From: Fusibacter bizertensis
GTDB taxonomy: Bacteria > Bacillota > Clostridia > Peptostreptococcales > Acidaminobacteraceae
Direction of reading: 5' to 3'
DNA: 64,000 nucleotides
Assembly (NCBI RefSeq): GCF_029914245.1
Contig: NZ_JARYZI010000011.1
Location: 1 to 64,000, forward strand
Positions 6,275 through 13,079 of the stretch are shown piece by piece. The notes below the pieces were generated by a model, which saw only the letters and a list, made by a program, of their open reading frames with translations, was not told where the DNA came from and ran no database searches. How positions within the stretch are numbered: the stretch's first letter is position 1; each line of letters begins with the position of its first letter. Position numbers and translations under genes: made by a program.

Positions 6275-7087
6275 TTATTTACTATTTTTGTTAATAAATC
6301 TATTAAGCTTCTCATATGCAGTCAAATTAGCATCTAGAATTTTAAAAGTCTCACCATAATAAAATAATTCATCTTGATGTTCTTCATTATGCATATGGGT
6401 ATCAACTAAATTAAAAAGATTATATTTAATACCTTTATAGTGAGCTATATCATTCCTTGATTTCATCAATTCTTCTAGGCTGGTAATTACATCAGAATAA
6501 TCTTCTTCAATGTTCAATATTTCAGAAATGTTCTCTAATTTACTTTTATACGATTTAGATTTATGCTTTTTATCTAATTGATTTTTTGAAATAAAACATA
6601 ATAATGTTTCGTTAATTAATGCTTCACATGCAAAGGCCTCAAAAGAAATCGCTGCAATTCCATGCTTTAAAGAATATACAAAAGATTCATTAAGAGCTGA
6701 AACTTCGAATTTTTCATTATTTTTAACTTTATCAAATTTGCTGATATAGCTAAAAAAATCCTTTGTCATATTAACAGTCTCATTAGGGTAATTTAAAAAA
6801 GCCTCAAATTCATTCATATCTTTTTCAAGATACTCAGTATACGGTAAAAATTGTTTCCTTAACTCTATGGGATCAAGTTCTAATAACACTGATGATAAAA
6901 TAGTGTTTATATGGTTCATAAATTCATCAAATATGCTATGTAAGTCTGATCTATATTTTCTATATAGATTATAATTTTCTAACGCAAAATCATGATAAAT
7001 TTCTGACATTGTCATTGAAATAGTTGTATCTTCAGCAAAATATTTTGAAAAATTACTTAGTTGTGTAATCATTGGTTCTCTATTCAT
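6275..7087 (-). CDS. HEPN-like domain protein, cassette cargo
   Basis: This 270-residue, largely helical soluble protein carries RNDIAHY at residues 211-217, which fits the Rx4-6H signature of HEPN domains, many of which are RNases in defence and toxin systems. The N-terminal half has helical segments (LYRKYRSDLHSIFDEFMNHI) and no membrane span. ATG 7087 has GGAAAAA upstream. It is the sole gene of a cassette running from TTATGAG (7128) to the attC at 6210-6263. The catalytic assignment rests on one motif, so non-catalytic HEPN-like roles are possible. Neighbouring cassettes carry an ATPase/membrane pair and a DUF6414-like protein, so a role in phage defence is plausible but not shown. Confidence 0.65.
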   Translation of the reverse strand: MNREPMITQLSNFSKYFAEDTTISMTMSEIYHDFALENYNLYRKYRSDLHSIFDEFMNHINTILSSVLLELDPIELRKQFLPYTEYLEKDMNEFEAFLNYPNETVNMTKDFFSYISKFDKVKNNEKFEVSALNESFVYSLKHGIAAISFEAFACEALINETLLCFISKNQLDKKHKSKSYKSKLENISEILNIEEDYSDVITSLEELMKSRNDIAHYKGIKYNLFNLVDTHMHNEEHQDELFYYGETFKILDANLTAYEKLNRFINKNSK

Positions 7088-7122
7088 ATATTTTTCCTTT
7101 CACAAATTTATAAGTGAATTTC

Positions 7123-7242
7123 TCATAACGTTCCCGCAGTTCACGATCGTTCATCCTTTTCCGCCTTAGCGGAAAAGTGGCGCAAGGCTTGCCTCGAAGC
7201 TATGTGACATCAGATGAATGTCAGTGAACTGTCGTGTTAGCC
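7123..7242 (-). other. attC-like site, 120 bp
   Basis: TCATAACGTTCCCGCAGTTCAC pairs with GTGAACTGTCGTGTTAGCC across a long structured centre (CTTTTCCGCC / GGCGGAAAAG-type inner stem). The loop contains CCGCCTTAGCGG, similar to the loops of the short sites. Confidence 0.83.
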
Positions 7243-7252
7243 GAAGTATAAA

Positions 7253-8314
7253 TCAGCGATATACTGCAATTAAGTTAATTGATATATTGGGATATCTTAC
7301 AACAGAATTCATCCCTAATGTAGAGTTCATTTCCATAAACATGTTCGTTATTGATTCAATCATAGCATCTAACTTAACATCTCCATCAACTTTAATATCA
7401 GAAATCTTATTACTAGCTTTATGTTCTTGCTTAGGGATTTCACAAATTTGTGCAAGTATTTTCCAATCTTGATTAGGCTCATAACCATACTTAAATATCA
7501 GTTCTTCTTTAGTGTCTATCAAAAACTCATTTCTGATAGGAGCGATAAATTTTAATCCTGTTTTAGGTGATTTTAATGGTCGAGCACTTAATTGCGTAGG
7601 TACAGATGCTAATCCGCCTTTCGAAATATTTTTCATTAAGTCCATCATTGCAACAAAGTCTAAAGGTGCAATAGAACTCCCCAAAACCTTTTGGTATATT
7701 TCATATCCATATGAAGTAGCATCATTATCTGCTCTTTCAATAATTTCTTTCATTTTATCAGGATTTTCTTCAACTTCTTTTGACAACATAAACTGTTGAA
7801 GCATGGTCATTAAGGATTCTAAACTTACCGCCATTCCTTCAAGATGAGTAACATCAAATATTTTTACTCTACAGGTCATCTCTACAAAATCGCCTGGTTC
7901 AAATTTTTTAATAGCTTTTCTATTTTCCCATTCGTGTGAATTTATATCATCAATTGAAATCAATAAAGAATTTTCAATTAGAGATTCTCTAAAAAGAGTA
8001 AATCTATGATGCTCTGCTATTTTATTCTCAATTATAGCTGATTTATCAATAGAATTTTTTGTATATTCTTTCTTTAAATCAATTCCTAAACCTGCACTAC
8101 CATTTAGTGCATTATCTATAATATTAGAAATAAATGGAGAGATTAAACCTTCTGTAGAAATCTTAGCATTGGCGCCAGATTGAATTATTGTTGTAAAATC
8201 TTTTCTGTTATCACTTTCATTGGATACTGATATTTTCTCGACAATTCCTTCCAGTAATTGTGATCCGTATGAAGCTATTCTCATTTCATCATAATAAATA
8301 AAGTCTCTAACCAT
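7253..8314 (-). CDS. Cassette protein, probable DUF6414 family
   Basis: The 353-residue soluble protein opens MVRDFIYYDEMRIASYGSQL and continues LLEGIVEKISV. I associate this opening with the DUF6414 family of uncharacterised proteins (memory of the family, not a search). A small Gly/Ala-rich segment at residues 50-75 is followed by a central region with EPGDFVEMTCRVKIFDVTH. The C-terminal part has NEFLIDTKEELIFKYGYEP and ends in a beta-rich tail. No catalytic motif is visible. ATG 8314 follows AGGGGGTTAC. It is the only gene in its cassette, TTAGCC (8342) to the attC at 7123-7242. The function is unknown. Confidence 0.6.
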   Translation of the reverse strand: MVRDFIYYDEMRIASYGSQLLEGIVEKISVSNESDNRKDFTTIIQSGANAKISTEGLISPFISNIIDNALNGSAGLGIDLKKEYTKNSIDKSAIIENKIAEHHRFTLFRESLIENSLLISIDDINSHEWENRKAIKKFEPGDFVEMTCRVKIFDVTHLEGMAVSLESLMTMLQQFMLSKEVEENPDKMKEIIERADNDATSYGYEIYQKVLGSSIAPLDFVAMMDLMKNISKGGLASVPTQLSARPLKSPKTGLKFIAPIRNEFLIDTKEELIFKYGYEPNQDWKILAQICEIPKQEHKASNKISDIKVDGDVKLDAMIESITNMFMEMNSTLGMNSVVRYPNISINLIAVYR

Positions 8315-8336
8315 GTAACCCCCTGATTTATATTTT

Positions 8337-8390
8337 GGCTAACGTTCTTGCAGTCCTCGCAGCCTTAGTTGCGAGGACTGTGTGTTAGGC
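8337..8390 (-). other. attC-like site, 54 bp
   Basis: GGCTAACGTTC and GTGTTAGGC enclose GCAGTCCTCGCAGCC / TTGCGAGGACTG. The core is identical to 3390-3442, although the flanking R boxes differ as expected for different cassettes. Confidence 0.86.
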
Positions 8391-8394
8391 GAAG

Positions 8395-9162
8395 TTATTT
8401 CTTTTCCATCTTTTTAGAAGCTTTAATTAAATGTTTCAATTTTTCAATGTCGATGTTATCTTTGTTTTGAGAATTCAATAGCTCTTTTTCATTAATATTG
8501 TTCTTTATATTTTCCAGTGTTTCTGAATAAATGAAATCCTTCAATTTTTCAGTCTCTTTTTGCGTTTCTAAAACAACATTTTTCTGTAATCTTTTTGTTA
8601 TATCCTTTACGAAAGACATTATTGAGAACAAAAATAAAGCTAAAACAATAAAATACTGTTCTTTATTACCATTACTATTTCCATTAGTATATTGAATAGT
8701 ATCACTTTTATTATCATCAACTGCCAATCCACTAAACTTTTTTCCTTCATCTCTAAGCCAAACAACTAAACTTAACGTTGCATTCTTTGATAATCTCTCC
8801 ATCTCAACACATATAGTTGCACCATCAGAAGTATTTTGGATGATTGTTTCAGCACTATTGATTGAATACTGAAAAACTTCACCTTCATTATTTAACTCGA
8901 TTTTCAAATTTCTGGACGGTTCATTTCCATTATTTTTGATAGTAATGAATCTAATTGAATCTGGCAATTCAACCGTTGAATCATTAATTAAATTAACAAT
9001 CTTATCCGGTATTGTAAACTCTTCAAAACTTGTCTCCATTTCAATTTTAGGACCACCAAAACGACCCAAAATATTATCACCAAATAAAAAAACTAAAAGT
9101 GCTAAAATCATAGATATTGTCGCAATTATTGTAGTCTTATTGATTTTTTTTAGAGTATCCAC
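8395..9162 (-). CDS. Two-span membrane protein paired with an ATPase
   Basis: A GTG start at 9162, preceded by GGAGGTGCGAATAA, gives 255 residues. Membrane segments are at about 11-28 (IIATISMILALLVFLFG) and 171-186 (FIVLALFLFSIMSFV). Between them is a beta-rich domain, presumably outside the cell, with KNNGNEPSRNLKIEL, a pattern like Ig/CARDB-type sandwiches. The C-terminal 65 residues are charged and helical, probably a cytoplasmic coiled coil. The gene overlaps the upstream ATPase by 13 bp and shares its cassette. An ATPase sensor with a membrane effector is a recurrent design in phage-defence systems; applying it here is inference. Confidence 0.65.
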   Translation of the reverse strand: MDTLKKINKTTIIATISMILALLVFLFGDNILGRFGGPKIEMETSFEEFTIPDKIVNLINDSTVELPDSIRFITIKNNGNEPSRNLKIELNNEGEVFQYSINSAETIIQNTSDGATICVEMERLSKNATLSLVVWLRDEGKKFSGLAVDDNKSDTIQYTNGNSNGNKEQYFIVLALFLFSIMSFVKDITKRLQKNVVLETQKETEKLKDFIYSETLENIKNNINEKELLNSQNKDNIDIEKLKHLIKASKKMEKK

Positions 9163-10265
9163 TTATTCGCACCTCCAGAATCGAGGTTATATACAATTTC
9201 ATTTTTATTAATTGCTTTATTATTTCGGCTAAAAATTATAACTTGCAAACCATTTTTTTCAGCCAGTTCACCTAACAATTCATTTAAAAGTGATATTGCG
9301 TAATTGTCCAAATTGCTAAATATGTCATCTGCAATAAGCATTGACGAAGTATTAAACTCTGAATCCAATGTCATTGTAGTAAGGCGTTTTACAATTTCTA
9401 TTATTGAAATTTCACCTCCTGATTTTCTGCTATTTTCTGTCATTTCAGATGAATCCAATAAGAAGTTAAACCGTTGAAGATTATAATTTGTTTTTTCTAA
9501 AACTTCTTCCATACGGATTTTTTCATAGTGATGCAATTCATATTGAATTTTTTTGAAAGCTTCTCTTGATTCTTTTAGAATTTCATTTTGATTAATCAAA
9601 GTATTGTATGTTCTAAAAAATTCTGCATCGACCATCCCTATTAGATTTGTGACAACATTTTTATCTATGCCACTCTTTTCAATTTGAGATATTAATCTAT
9701 TCTTATATGTCTTAACGGCCTTATTTGATTCTTCCTCTTGTTTTAATTTTCTCTCAAGTTCTCTGATTTCAATATCATAATCATCTAATGCTCCAACATC
9801 TACTCCAAGAATTAGTTTGTATTGATTATTCATTCTGTTTCTAATACGAGAAAGCATTTCTCCACTATAGAAGTGATATTCCAGGATCATTTTTATAGAC
9901 TCTTTCTTGTGCTCAAAAATAAATTTTGGTTCAAAGCTTTTATTTAAAAATTCAAGATATTCTTTTGAATTTATTGAATATTCCATTCTATTATTTTCAC
10001 TTACTATTTCCACGATTGATGAATTTAAATTTCTTGAAAATCTATAATCGTCTTCTCCAATTGAAAGGCTTATACTAATATTTTTTGCATAAATATCGCT
10101 TCTACTGCTACTATAATTTTTATTTTGTAGTCCAAGGCCTAGTTCAATATAATTATATAAAGTTGTTTTTCCCGTACCATTGCTACCAATTATATAATTT
10201 ATGCCGTTCTTAAATTCTATTAATTTTTTATCAAACTCTATACATTTAATTTTGAGTTTTTTCAT
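9150..10265 (-). CDS. ABC/SMC-like (RecF/OLD-type) ATPase
   Basis: This 371-residue ATPase has Walker A GSNGTGKTT at 27-35, an ABC signature KSGGEIS near 281-287 and Walker B MLIADDIFSNLD near 309-320. The middle (about 130-270) is a predicted coiled coil with LERKLKQEEESNKAVK. The order and spacing are those of small SMC/RecF-like ATPases that dimerise head to tail around ATP. ATG 10265 has GGAGGAGAT upstream. It overlaps the membrane protein gene by 13 bp, implying translational coupling and a shared complex. The cassette runs from TTAGGC (10294) to the attC at 8337-8390. I cannot place the pair in a named defence system. Confidence 0.8.
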   Translation of the reverse strand: MKKLKIKCIEFDKKLIEFKNGINYIIGSNGTGKTTLYNYIELGLGLQNKNYSSSRSDIYAKNISISLSIGEDDYRFSRNLNSSIVEIVSENNRMEYSINSKEYLEFLNKSFEPKFIFEHKKESIKMILEYHFYSGEMLSRIRNRMNNQYKLILGVDVGALDDYDIEIRELERKLKQEEESNKAVKTYKNRLISQIEKSGIDKNVVTNLIGMVDAEFFRTYNTLINQNEILKESREAFKKIQYELHHYEKIRMEEVLEKTNYNLQRFNFLLDSSEMTENSRKSGGEISIIEIVKRLTTMTLDSEFNTSSMLIADDIFSNLDNYAISLLNELLGELAEKNGLQVIIFSRNNKAINKNEIVYNLDSGGANKWIL

Positions 10266-10288
10266 ATCTCCTCCAAAAAAATAATTTT

Positions 10289-10421
10289 GCCTAACGTCCT
10301 AAGCTTTAAGACGTTCCCGTAGGATTTGACCTTAAAAAGTACTTATCTGTTCATAATATCATTAATCCAACTGAAAATGACCACGTATAAATACGGGAAT
10401 GTCTTGAAGCTTGTGTTATGC
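10289..10421 (-). other. attC-like site, 133 bp
   Basis: GCCTAACGTCCTAAGCTTTA and the following AGACGTTCCCGTA pair with TACGGGAATGTCT and TGAAGCTTGTGTTATGC. The long central loop is AT-rich. The arm sequence is unrelated to the short sites, but the TAAC/GTTA ends are conserved. Confidence 0.82.
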
Positions 10422-10842
10422 GCCGTATTTTCTTTTTTTTCTTGAGGTTTGAAACCAAGAGCCAAGTCTTTTCCCCTCGAAAGCTGAAACTTACTTTTTG
10501 CTTCAGTAATTATATGTAACTCCGAAGTTCAATCATTTCTTCGCTTTCTCAGAAGCGAATTCGTTGAGAGATTAACTCAATCTTAAGTATCATAAAATCG
10601 CGTGATTAATCAACATTAAAACTTACTAATCCCCCCCGATTCCTTAAGTTAAGGAAAAATGCGTTAAAGTTTTCGAGGGGAGGACTTAGAACTTAACCTA
10701 GAATAACTAGCGATCGCTCGACCCAAAATCCTATGCGACTAAGACCTGAATTCACTTAGCATCAGATACGGTTTTCACCTCGCATCAAGAAACACTTACT
10801 TTAACAAATTTTACTCCCATCCTATCTTAGTCCCCATATGGC
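10422..10842 (-). ncRNA. ORF-less cassette of about 420 bp with long-range inverted repeats
   Basis: No plausible gene is present on either strand. CCCCTCGAAA at 10473-10482 is the exact reverse complement of TTTCGAGGGG at 10671-10680. Local palindromes include CCTTAAGTTAAGG, GCGATCGC and TTCGCTTTCTCAGAAGCGAA. The cassette ends TTATGCGCC/GGCGCATAA match. The arrangement looks like a folded RNA, but no family is recognised. Confidence 0.5.
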
Positions 10843-10895
10843 GCATAACGTTCTTCATGTCCCCGTCGCGAAGTGATGGGGATATGGTGTTATAC
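10843..10895 (-). other. attC-like site, 53 bp
   Basis: GCATAACGTTC and GGTGTTATAC flank CATGTCCCCGTC / GATGGGGATATG. The left arm CAT and right arm ATG vary together relative to 5595-5646 (CGTG / TACG). Confidence 0.84.
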
Positions 10896-10938
10896 GATGC
10901 CATAATACTTTCTTTAAAATCATAATGACATTTCCTCA

Positions 10939-11454
10939 TTAGACTAGTTTGTAGCTATAAATTAATTCATCAAAATAGATCTCGGTGCCACTTTTTTTGA
11001 ATCGACCTTCTTTTTCGATTCTGAAACCAAGGTTATTCAAAACTCTGTTTGAGCCTATATTATTCTTAGCAACAGACGCAGTCATTTTCTCCCCGTCCTT
11101 TACAGAACAGTATTCAATTAACGATTTTATAATTTCTGTCGCATATCCTTGTTTCCAATGTTCCTTATGTACACAATAACCTATGTCCCACACAGTAAAA
11201 TCTTCGTTAGGAACTAAACTACATGTCCCTATATATTTTCCTGTTTCTTTCGATATTGCTATTAAATAGTAACAACCATCATATATCTCAACACTTTCTT
11301 TCCAAGAAATATAAATATCACCAGCCTTCTCGCGTGGAGGATCAGATAAATATTGGCCCATTTCATCATCTAGCCAAATATTAATACAAAACTCAGCTTC
11401 TTCTTTTTTTGTACTTCGAATAATTAATCTGCTTGTTTCAAGTTGTATAGGCAT
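10939..11454 (-). CDS. GNAT family N-acetyltransferase
   Basis: This 171-residue RimJ/RimL-type acetyltransferase starts with the typical LETSRLIIRS strand. The acetyl-CoA loop HWKQGYATEI is near residue 112, and NIGSNRVLNNLGF is at about 139-151. ATG 11454 has AAGGAGA upstream. It is the sole gene of the second cassette, TTATACGA (11614) to the attC at 10843-10895. The substrate is unknown; family members acetylate ribosomal proteins, antibiotics or other amines. Confidence 0.88.
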   Translation of the reverse strand: MPIQLETSRLIIRSTKKEEAEFCINIWLDDEMGQYLSDPPREKAGDIYISWKESVEIYDGCYYLIAISKETGKYIGTCSLVPNEDFTVWDIGYCVHKEHWKQGYATEIIKSLIEYCSVKDGEKMTASVAKNNIGSNRVLNNLGFRIEKEGRFKKSGTEIYFDELIYSYKLV

Positions 11455-11608
11455 TAATTTTCTCCTTAAATAGTTTATTTAATTCTACTTTTAAAATAGT
11501 CCAATGACTTAATTTGACATCAATTTTAGTTTGTTCTTGGAATTAACTTGTCATTTTTTTGTTTACTAATGTTTTATTATGTCTTTGTTTATTCTTTATT
11601 ATGGTTTC

Positions 11609-11662
11609 GTATAACGTTCCTGCCGTTTCCGTCGCCTTAGTGACGGAAATGGTGTGTTATCT
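11609..11662 (-). other. attC-like site, 54 bp
   Basis: GTATAACGTTC and GTGTTATCT enclose GCCGTTTCCGTC / GACGGAAATGGT with loop GCCTTAGT. This attC belongs to the first (most recently placed) cassette. Confidence 0.85.
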
Positions 11663-12095
11663 GATGCCAGCATACTCTTTTTACATGTTCTTAGTTAATC
11701 TTTTAACGCTTCTATTTGGTTTCAAAATTTCTTTTGAATTGTCTTTTAAATTTCTTTTATAAAACTCTTGAACAATTATTGATAATACTCAAATTTGGTT
11801 ATAACTTAATTTCGGAAGAATGTAAAAGTAGTTCTAAACAATCGCCTTTAATTGGTTTTAATTGGTTTTATTAAAACTGCACTTGATCAAGGGGAACATT
11901 TGGATATCATATTAACTTAGCAAACCAATTCAACACTAATCGTCTAAGCAATTTATCTTTACAATTTTCTCATTTCAAATTTCTTTTATTGATTATCTTT
12001 TCAATTTTCCAATTAATGAATATAGTTTCTTAGGATTATATAAGTCTTATTAGAAATTCTACTCCAAGGCTTACCATTTAATCTTCCCTGGTTTC
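11663..12095 (-). ncRNA. ORF-less cassette X2, homologous to X1
   Basis: This is the first cassette after the array boundary. It has no credible gene but shares ordered sequence blocks with 5647-6209: GATGCCAGCA, TTTTAATTGGTTTTAATTGG, CACTTGATC then GAACATTTG, CTAAGCAATTT, ATTAATGAATATAGT and TTAATCTTCCCTGGTTTCA. The copies have diverged strongly between blocks. That pattern suggests selection on short RNA or DNA elements. Possible roles are a regulatory RNA, a promoter-bearing cassette or a protein-binding site. Confidence 0.5.
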
Positions 12096-12134
12096 AGATA
12101 ACTAACAAATCCCCGAAGTACTTCCTAAATCCCT
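12096..12134 (-). other. Array boundary, candidate attI-like insertion site
   Basis: Cassette sequence ends at AGATAAC (12096-12102), matching the start/end rule for the first cassette. Host sequence follows immediately. On the minus strand it contains GGGATTTAGGAAG and GGGGATTTGTTAG, imperfect direct repeats next to the G^TT cut point, which recalls the repeat layout of attI sites. The methyltransferase stop is at 12135-12137, so read-through from that gene would enter the array in the sense direction. Confidence 0.5.
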
Positions 12135-12701
12135 CTACATCTTCCCAAACACCTCCGTCACAAAATACCCACGATCGTCCTTCACACGTTCTTCATGGAT
12201 CATATCAAATGTCTCAAGCAATACCTCGATATCGGATTGATGGATAAGGTCTTCAGCTTTTATGCGCTCATCACACACATGTCCTTCACCAAAGCCAGTG
12301 ATAAACAAGATGCCATTTTCGCTAAGATGATCACTGAGTGTCCTTAGGTTTTGTTTAGTGACGCGGTAGTGGCAGATCAAGATGTTGTTGAACTTTCCAA
12401 GTGTTTTGAGACAATTGTCTTCACTAAGATCTGTTTGCTGTAGGGTCAAACGTTCACCATAGATTGTGCCAAATTGTCTTAGTCTATCGAGTCCGCTTTG
12501 ACTAAAATCTATTCCAGTGACATCAAAACCATTTTCAAGAAGATAAAGTGTATTTCTACCATCCCCACATGCAAGATCAAGAACAGACCCTTTTTGAAAT
12601 AGGTCTATATGCTTTACCAAAGCAGCTTCAGGCTGAAGCTGTTTGTCTCCTCTTTTCTCAAATAGGGAATCCCAAAACTTTTCATCGCCCATATATGCCA
12701 T
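12135..12701 (-). CDS. Class I SAM-dependent methyltransferase (TehB-like)
   Basis: This 188-residue Rossmann methyltransferase has motif I VLDLACGDGRNTLYL near residue 42 and the acidic DVTGIDFSQ at the end of strand 2, both needed for S-adenosylmethionine binding. It resembles small TehB-like or thiopurine-type enzymes; the substrate is unknown. ATG 12701 follows TTGGAGGTATAACG. Its stop lies 33 bp from the cassette array, in the same orientation, so its promoter may drive the first cassettes. The start overlaps the end of a possible upstream small ORF. Confidence 0.82.
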   Translation of the reverse strand: MAYMGDEKFWDSLFEKRGDKQLQPEAALVKHIDLFQKGSVLDLACGDGRNTLYLLENGFDVTGIDFSQSGLDRLRQFGTIYGERLTLQQTDLSEDNCLKTLGKFNNILICHYRVTKQNLRTLSDHLSENGILFITGFGEGHVCDERIKAEDLIHQSDIEVLLETFDMIHEERVKDDRGYFVTEVFGKM

Positions 12702-12834
12702 CGTTATACCTCCAAGCTGTTGTCAAAAAAGTTAAATAGCCCTTATCCATATAGGAATAAAGGCTGCTAGGTGCTTGCTCAAAAATTACCATGAGTTGCT
12801 TTTCATTTTTTTGATATGTATGTAGACGAAGCAT
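12682..12834 (-). CDS. Possible 50-residue leader ORF overlapping the methyltransferase
   Basis: ATG 12834 directly follows GGGGGGAGA and opens MLRLHTYQKNEKQLMVIFEQ, running 50 codons to TGA at 12682-12684, 20 bp inside the methyltransferase gene. It lies just downstream of a good extended -10 element. Overlap could couple translation of the two. The peptide matches nothing I know, so it may simply be a leader. Confidence 0.35.
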   Translation of the reverse strand: MLRLHTYQKNEKQLMVIFEQAPSSLYSYMDKGYLTFLTTAWRYNDGIYGR

Positions 12835-12871
12835 TCTCCCCCCTACAACTACGTTTATGATTTCTCTTACA

Positions 12872-12900
12872 AGTATACCATATTTTGTTGTATTTGATAC
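12872..12900 (-). promoter_or_regulatory. Promoter with extended -10
   Basis: On the minus strand TGGTATACT gives an extended -10 (TGnTATACT) about 35 bp before the leader ORF start. The -35 region (TATCAA or GTATCA) is weak. It should transcribe the leader ORF and methyltransferase and possibly the cassettes beyond. Confidence 0.5.
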
Positions 12901-12965
12901 ATTATGTTCCTACTAAAACGCCATACAAAAACGCAAATTACATCACCAATACCACCCCGCACAAA

Positions 12966-12997
12966 AAAAGACGACAATTATCACTTTGTCGTCTTTT
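12966..12997 (-). terminator. Rho-independent terminator after the M28 peptidase
   Basis: AAAAGACGACAA pairs with TTGTCGTCTTTT around a short loop, followed by a T run on the minus strand. It separates the peptidase from the methyltransferase promoter. Confidence 0.8.
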
Positions 12998-13079
12998 AAC
13001 TATACCGTTATAAAGTTTATATGATTCACTTACCATCGTCTATTCAGGCTATTGCCATCTAATCATATTTGCTTGATAG

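Larger units (their letters stand above)
1..12102 (-). mobile_element. Integron-type gene cassette array without an integrase (CALIN-like)
   Basis: At least eleven imperfect palindromes bounded by TAAC (left) and GTTA (right) alternate with short gene units. For each cassette from 12,102 down to about 3,200 the start and end sequences are reverse complements: TTATCTGA/TCAGATAA, TTATACGA/TCGTATAA, TTATGCGCC/GGCGCATAA, TTAGGC/GCCTAA, TTAGCC/GGCTAA, TTATGAG/CTCATAA and TTATGTGA/TCACATAA. That is the signature of cassettes inserted as circles by attC recombination. All cassette genes are on the minus strand with attC at the 3' end. No tyrosine recombinase gene lies beside the array in this window, so it resembles a cluster of attC sites lacking an integrase. 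It continues beyond base 1. Confidence 0.88.
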
